A stretch of 39,103 nt of DNA from Planctomycetota bacterium (GTDB lineage: Bacteria > Planctomycetota > Phycisphaerae > Sedimentisphaerales > Anaerobacaceae). The position numbers were made by a program, and so were the translations under genes. The notes beneath the pieces are model-generated. The model was not told where the DNA came from and did no database searches. It saw nothing but the letters and a program-made list of their open reading frames with translations. Shown piece by piece: positions 35,397 through 39,103 of the stretch (the stretch's first letter is position 1; each line of letters begins with the position of its first letter). Location of the stretch: positions 1-39,103 of the forward strand of contig JACNGQ010000134.1 in the NCBI GenBank assembly GCA_014384025.1. Reading direction: 5' to 3'.

Positions 35397-36791
35397 TTAC
35401 CGACGGCCCCATTCGTGTGCCTTTGACGGGTCGTAATCCGGATTCGGTGTGGGCATTTTGGCATCAACCGAATCTCTCCAAGCGGCGAGTTTTTTCTGTA
35501 GCTGGGCAGATATTGCCGGATTTTTCATTGCAAGATTGTACTTTTCTGAGATGTCGCGTTTGAGATTATAAAGCTCGAGCCGGCCATCCTCAAAGAACTC
35601 AATTAGCTTGAAGTTTCCGTCTCGAATTGCTCCTGCGGGCCTGGAGTGATGATAATGGGGGTAGTGCCAGTATATCGCATTGCGTTTGAGTGTACCGGTT
35701 CGCCTGAGTAACGGCAGGATGCTTTCTCCGTCGAGTACATGCGATGGATTACCTTTGGCTCCAACAATCTCTAAAAAGGTCGGATAGAAATCGACGCTGG
35801 TAACCGGTGTGCTGCAGGAGGTTCCCGGTTTGACTACGCCTGGCCAGCGAACAATCAGCGGTTCGCGGATTCCACCTTCGTAAAGAGTTCCCTTTTCGCC
35901 GCGAAGCGGTTCGTTAGTTGAGACAGGCTCTCTGTTGCCCTGATAGCCGCCATAGGCCTGATATAATCCGCCGTTATCTGAGAAGAAAATTACAATGGTT
36001 CGGTCGGCAAGATTCAATTCGTCGAGCTTCTTTGTTATCCGGCCGATACTGTTGTCGAGGTGCTCGACCATAGCTGCATAGGTAGGATTATTGACGCCGG
36101 TTGGTGGTTTTGCTTTGTTTTGGTATTTGTCGATTAGTTCCTGTGGAGCTTCCAATGGGATATGCACTGTGTTGTGTGACAGATGGAGGAAAAACGGTTT
36201 ATCTGAGTTGGTCTGGATGAATTCTATGGCGCTGTCAGTGAAAGAAGTAACTCGTTTGTCGTTGCGATTGGTCCCTCCTTGAATGGCCATATCGAAGCCC
36301 TGGTTTTCAGGGAAATAGCCCCGTCCGCCGAGATGCCACTTGCCGATGTGGGCTGTGGTGTAGCCCTGTTCTTTAAGGGCTTCGGGGATAGTAATTGCTT
36401 CGAGCGGTAACTGCAACCTGTTCTGTGGTACAATTAGCTTTTCCCATGGCCGCCAATGTCCCGGTATAAAGTCAGTAATGCCTACTCGGGCTGGATACTG
36501 ACCGGCGATGATACTGGCGCGTGTTGGAGAGCAGACCGGGCAGGCGGCATATGCATTAGTGAAGTGCATCCCTTCTTTGGCTAATCGGTCGATATTGGGC
36601 GTTTCGTGAAACTCGCTGCCGTAGCAGCCTACATCTGTCCAGCCCATATCATCTATGAGTATGAAAACGATATTTGGTTTTTTATGTGCTTGAGGAACTT
36701 CTTTTAGCTGATTAGAGTTGGCTATGCAGCTCGGCAACGCCAGCGAAGCGATCCCTGACCCCATAGTTTTCAAAAAAACACGACGGTTCAT
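35397..36791 (-). CDS. Tat-exported arylsulfatase-type sulfatase with CSPTR motif
   Basis: A 464-residue sulfatase. The twin-arginine signal NRRVFLKTMGSGIASLALPSC may end in a lipobox (Cys22). Asp47 and Asp48 lie in LIDDMGWTDVGCYG. Cys87 in CSPTRASIIAGQYPARVG is the canonical formylglycine site, and KWHLGGRGYFPENQGFD and FSDNGGLYQAYGG are typical of the larger arylsulfatase subgroups. LYEGGIREPLIVRWPG completes the active-site set. GGAG lies 6-7 nt before the ATG. It begins 44 nt after lhgO and is followed by another sulfatase, suggesting co-transcription. The CSPTR motif is close to that of the 17321-18727 sulfatase, but the two proteins otherwise differ widely. Confidence 0.93.
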   Translation of the reverse strand: MNRRVFLKTMGSGIASLALPSCIANSNQLKEVPQAHKKPNIVFILIDDMGWTDVGCYGSEFHETPNIDRLAKEGMHFTNAYAACPVCSPTRASIIAGQYPARVGITDFIPGHWRPWEKLIVPQNRLQLPLEAITIPEALKEQGYTTAHIGKWHLGGRGYFPENQGFDMAIQGGTNRNDKRVTSFTDSAIEFIQTNSDKPFFLHLSHNTVHIPLEAPQELIDKYQNKAKPPTGVNNPTYAAMVEHLDNSIGRITKKLDELNLADRTIVIFFSDNGGLYQAYGGYQGNREPVSTNEPLRGEKGTLYEGGIREPLIVRWPGVVKPGTSCSTPVTSVDFYPTFLEIVGAKGNPSHVLDGESILPLLRRTGTLKRNAIYWHYPHYHHSRPAGAIRDGNFKLIEFFEDGRLELYNLKRDISEKYNLAMKNPAISAQLQKKLAAWRDSVDAKMPTPNPDYDPSKAHEWGRR

Positions 36792-36835
36792 AAAATTCTC
36801 CTTCCGACATGCTCAAAAAAAATAATACACTATTT

Positions 36836-38056
36836 TCAGAGCTTAAAATATTCTGTTGCTTTCTGGTTTATATAATCACCGATAGCAAGTGATGCAGTCG
36901 CGGCCGGCGAGGGTGCATTTAAAACATGGATACAATTTCTATGTCTTTCAATCCTGAAATCATCGATCAGTTCGCCGTTCGGCCCAAGGGCCTGGGCACG
37001 CACGCCTGACTTGCCGGGCTTTATATCATCGAGGCCAAGTGAAGGAATAAGTCTTTGCAATTGCTGAAGGAATGATTTTTTTGAGAACGTACGTTTGTAT
37101 TCTCCCAGCCCATATTTCCAATGCTCCCACAACATTTTCCAAAGACCGGGATAAGTTATAGCATCCCAGGTGTCTCTCAGGCTAAAATCTGTTTTGTTGT
37201 AACCTTCTCTTTTGAACGAAAAGACCGCATTTGGGCCGCATTCGACTTTGTCGTTAACCATCCGTGTAAAATGAACGCCCAAAAAGGGAAAATCCGGGTT
37301 TGGGACAGGATATATCAGGTTTTTGACTTTTTCTGAGGCCTCTTCCGTCAGCTCGTAATAATCACCACGGAAGGGAACTATCCTGACCGCAGTCTCTAAG
37401 ACGTCCATTTTTGCTATTCTGTCAGATTGAAGTCCCGCACAGTTGATAATATACTTTGTATCGAAAGCCTTTCTGTTTGTTACAACTTTTGTATAGAAGT
37501 CGTGTTTATCGAAGCCTATAACCTTATGCGATATCAGAACTTTGTTGTCTTGTCCCTTCTTCTCTACCAACTCGGCCAGCTTGTTTGCTACCCGGACGAA
37601 ATCAATAACTCCCGTGCAGGGCACTTGTATCCCTGCGATGCCGGAGCAGAACGGCTCAATTTGCTTTAATTCATCCGAGCCGATTTTTTCAATGCCTTCT
37701 ATGTTGTTCTTCTGGCCGTTTTGGAAAATCTTTTCGAGGCCGGGAAGCTCTTTTTCTTCTGTTGCTACTATTATTTTCCCGCAAATCTTGTAGGGGATTC
37801 GATATTTTTTTGCAAAAGCAACGAGTTCTTTCCGTCCTGCGGTGCATGTTTTTGCTTTATTTGAGCCGGGCTTATAGTACAGGCCCGAATGAATAACACC
37901 GGAGTTATGGCCTGTTTGATGAGCTGCTACCCTGTTTTCTTTTTCTAATACGGCAATACGAATATCAGGATGGTTCAGCGTAATCTTGTAGGCCGATGCC
38001 AGGCCGACAATCCCGCCTCCCACTACGATAATATCAAAATCAGTATTTCCCTTCAT
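36836..38056 (-). CDS. lhgO: L-2-hydroxyglutarate oxidase/dehydrogenase
   Basis: A 406-residue FAD-dependent oxidoreductase of the LhgO (YgaF)/L2HGDH family, which oxidises L-2-hydroxyglutarate to 2-oxoglutarate at the membrane. The FAD loop is DIIVVGGGIVGLASA. Next come VLEKENRVAAHQTGHNSGVIHSG (the Gln/His-rich segment of the family), YYKPGS, IINCAGLQSD, a long middle region with FPFLGVHFT and GPNAVFS, and the C-terminal GKSGVRAQALGPNGELIDDF. ATG 38056 is preferred over a TTG at 38074 because AAGGA lies 10 nt before it. It may be the first gene of the run with two sulfatases and lpd-lipB-lipA. Its link to sulfatases is not obvious. Confidence 0.92.
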   Translation of the reverse strand: MKGNTDFDIIVVGGGIVGLASAYKITLNHPDIRIAVLEKENRVAAHQTGHNSGVIHSGLYYKPGSNKAKTCTAGRKELVAFAKKYRIPYKICGKIIVATEEKELPGLEKIFQNGQKNNIEGIEKIGSDELKQIEPFCSGIAGIQVPCTGVIDFVRVANKLAELVEKKGQDNKVLISHKVIGFDKHDFYTKVVTNRKAFDTKYIINCAGLQSDRIAKMDVLETAVRIVPFRGDYYELTEEASEKVKNLIYPVPNPDFPFLGVHFTRMVNDKVECGPNAVFSFKREGYNKTDFSLRDTWDAITYPGLWKMLWEHWKYGLGEYKRTFSKKSFLQQLQRLIPSLGLDDIKPGKSGVRAQALGPNGELIDDFRIERHRNCIHVLNAPSPAATASLAIGDYINQKATEYFKL

Positions 38057-38099
38057 TAGATGCAAATCCTTCAATCCAACGTCAAATTTTCGAACTTAT

Positions 38100-38128
38100 A
38101 CAATAACGGCAACCCTCAAATCCGTCAA
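38100..38128 (-). promoter_or_regulatory. Candidate promoter of lhgO
   Basis: On the minus strand TTGACG (38128-38123) is followed after 17 nt by TATTGT (38105-38100), about 44 nt before the lhgO ATG. The -35 is good and the -10 only moderate. It lies after the terminator of the preceding gene, which makes a new transcript here sensible. Confidence 0.45.
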
Positions 38129-38180
38129 TCAAGAACCTTGTTCCTACAAAACTTATGAAATGCAGTGGAGGTTATAGTTG

Positions 38181-38215
38181 AAAAAATGATTAGAAGCTCT
38201 AAATAGCGTCTAATC
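38181..38215 (-). terminator. Intrinsic terminator after the hypothetical protein gene
   Basis: On the minus strand GATTAGACGC pairs with GCTTCTAATC (one mismatch) across an 8-nt loop, followed by A and six T. It lies 35 nt after the stop codon of the 38251-38931 gene and just upstream of the lhgO promoter. Confidence 0.75.
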
Positions 38216-38250
38216 GAAGCAGATTTATCCTGACGGGCGAATTACGATTA

Positions 38251-38931
38251 TTACATATCGGGTACGGTTTCAGGATAAACCTGACCTGTCGGACTTATCT
38301 TGAATATGTAAATAAGTCCTTTTGTAAGTCTTGTATAAACGGCGTTGCCATAGACGGCTTCAATGTCGTATTCTTTTAACTTCTTTGGGTCATTTGCCAG
38401 GTCCCAAATATTTGACCAGAACATTTGACTCTGTTTTATCGGCAAAGCTTTAAGCAGGTCTCTATATCGTTGAGGTTCGATGTCGGGCTGTTCTATGGCA
38501 AAGCCTTCTTCCGGAGTCATTTTCTCGCCATAGACTCTTCTCCAAAGGTATAGCGCCCTTGTCGTGCCATCCATGACCATTTTATTACCGAACTTTACAA
38601 TCAGGGCGTCAAAGTGGATTATGTCGCCTTCGATTGTGTATTCTTTTTCAAGAATCTTCTTTAGTTTATCGTCACGGGCGGTTTCAATAAATTTTATTGT
38701 GGTAAGAAGCTTATTGTCTATTTTTTGCTGGCTTATAACCTTAGCATAGCCTATTTGTTCCTCGTGTGTAAGATTTGTTATGGCCTGTTTGAGATGTTTG
38801 TTCTCTGCCAAAAGCTCATGTATTGTTTTTGCGCCGTAATAAAGCCCCCGTCCCAGATATGCCAAAGGCACAAGGCATATTCCAACTACAATATAAGCCA
38901 TTATGCTTGGTTTCTTCCGTTTCTCTTCCAT
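38251..38931 (-). CDS. Membrane-anchored protein of unknown function
   Basis: A 226-residue protein not recognised as any family. A positively charged start (EEKRKKPS) precedes one membrane segment (~10-31, IMAYIVVGICLVPLAYLGRGLYYG). A helical, possibly coiled-coil stretch (~34-66, HELLAENKHLKQAITNL) follows, then a mixed domain. Notable blocks are GDIIHFDALIVKFGNKMVMDGTTRALYLWRRV and NAVYTRLTKGLIYIFKISPTGQVYPETVPDM. The single anchor suggests that the C-terminal domain lies in the periplasm. There is no Shine-Dalgarno at the ATG at 38931; an internal ATG (residue 11) has GGAAG about 12 nt upstream. It has its own terminator, so it is transcribed apart from lhgO. Confidence 0.65.
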   Translation of the reverse strand: MEEKRKKPSIMAYIVVGICLVPLAYLGRGLYYGAKTIHELLAENKHLKQAITNLTHEEQIGYAKVISQQKIDNKLLTTIKFIETARDDKLKKILEKEYTIEGDIIHFDALIVKFGNKMVMDGTTRALYLWRRVYGEKMTPEEGFAIEQPDIEPQRYRDLLKALPIKQSQMFWSNIWDLANDPKKLKEYDIEAVYGNAVYTRLTKGLIYIFKISPTGQVYPETVPDM

Positions 38932-38959
38932 TTATAATTTTGTTGCAGAGCTGATTTAT

Positions 38960-39028
38960 CGTACCTAAGTACGTTTTTCCTTAAAAATTATCACCGATGC
39001 TTATAAGAAGCGCTTGAAGTATCATCGG
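38960..39028. other. Two dyads upstream of the hypothetical protein gene
   Basis: CGTAC-CTAA-GTACG followed by five T (38960-38978) looks like a short plus-strand terminator, although no plus-strand gene precedes it. Next, CCGATG (38994-38999) and CATCGG (39023-39028) flank the perfect palindrome AAGCGCTT (39008-39015) in a 35-nt imperfect hairpin. They may be leader or operator elements of the minus-strand gene. The remainder of 38932-39103 holds nothing recognisable. Confidence 0.3.
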
Positions 39029-39103
39029 CTGTGTGCAAGCATTGTCTTTAATTACTGCGGAAAAGTCAACCATTCGGTTAATCTTTTTATCTTATCTTCT
39101 GAG

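Noticed and set aside
1-39103. CRISPR arrays, tRNA or rRNA genes, insertion sequences, prophage genes, known riboswitches
   Set aside because: No regularly spaced repeats, cloverleaf-like sequences, transposase or phage genes, or recognisable aptamer consensus were seen; a covariance-model scan would be needed to exclude diverged RNAs.

Overview
The window looks like chromosomal DNA from a Planctomycetota bacterium, most likely of the Phycisphaerae. No rRNA or other marker gene is present, so this rests on gene content: four Tat-exported formylglycine sulfatases, large secreted LamG and fibronectin-like proteins, a CotH-kinase/lamin-tail protein, pseudopilin-like proteins and an LPS gene (kdsB). 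I see no tRNA, rRNA, CRISPR array, insertion sequence, prophage or plasmid function.

Layout. (1) 1-370: the start of a lipoprotein sugar-binding protein gene (minus strand), cut by the window edge. (2) 524-4526, plus strand: kdsB, a small pseudopilin-like protein, pyrG and a Cdd1-type helix-hairpin-helix protein. (3) 4619-9775, minus strand: a response-regulator/histidine-kinase protein, then the probable operon serA - glmM - cation efflux transporter. (4) 10054-23567, the exported-protein region: LamG protein 1 (minus), CotH/lamin-tail protein (plus), a sulfatase pair (minus), an amino-acid transporter fused to a PTS EIIA-like domain (plus), and LamG protein 2 (minus). (5) 23907-26447, plus strand: pdxB, folP and a Nudix hydrolase. 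(6) 26507-38931, all minus strand: lon, a PilX-like beta-helix protein, lipA, lipB, lpd, two sulfatases, lhgO and a small membrane-anchored protein of unknown function.

How the genes work together. The sulfatases, LamG proteins and CotH protein suggest binding and desulfation of sulfated glycans outside the cytoplasm. The housekeeping genes cover serine (serA), PLP (pdxB), folate (folP and perhaps the Nudix enzyme), amino-sugar phosphate (glmM), KDO activation (kdsB), CTP (pyrG) and lipoate with E3 (lipA, lipB, lpd).

The most notable observations are: a palindromic repeat-like segment inserted in frame in kdsB; a CTP synthase whose glutaminase triad has Cys where Glu is expected; the APC-EIIA fusion; a Shine-Dalgarno-led aromatic-rich small ORF that overlaps the start of LamG protein 1; and a nearly identical C-terminal module in the two LamG proteins. 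I found no clearly new defence or mobile system. Similarities to known families are from memory of the families; no database search was run.
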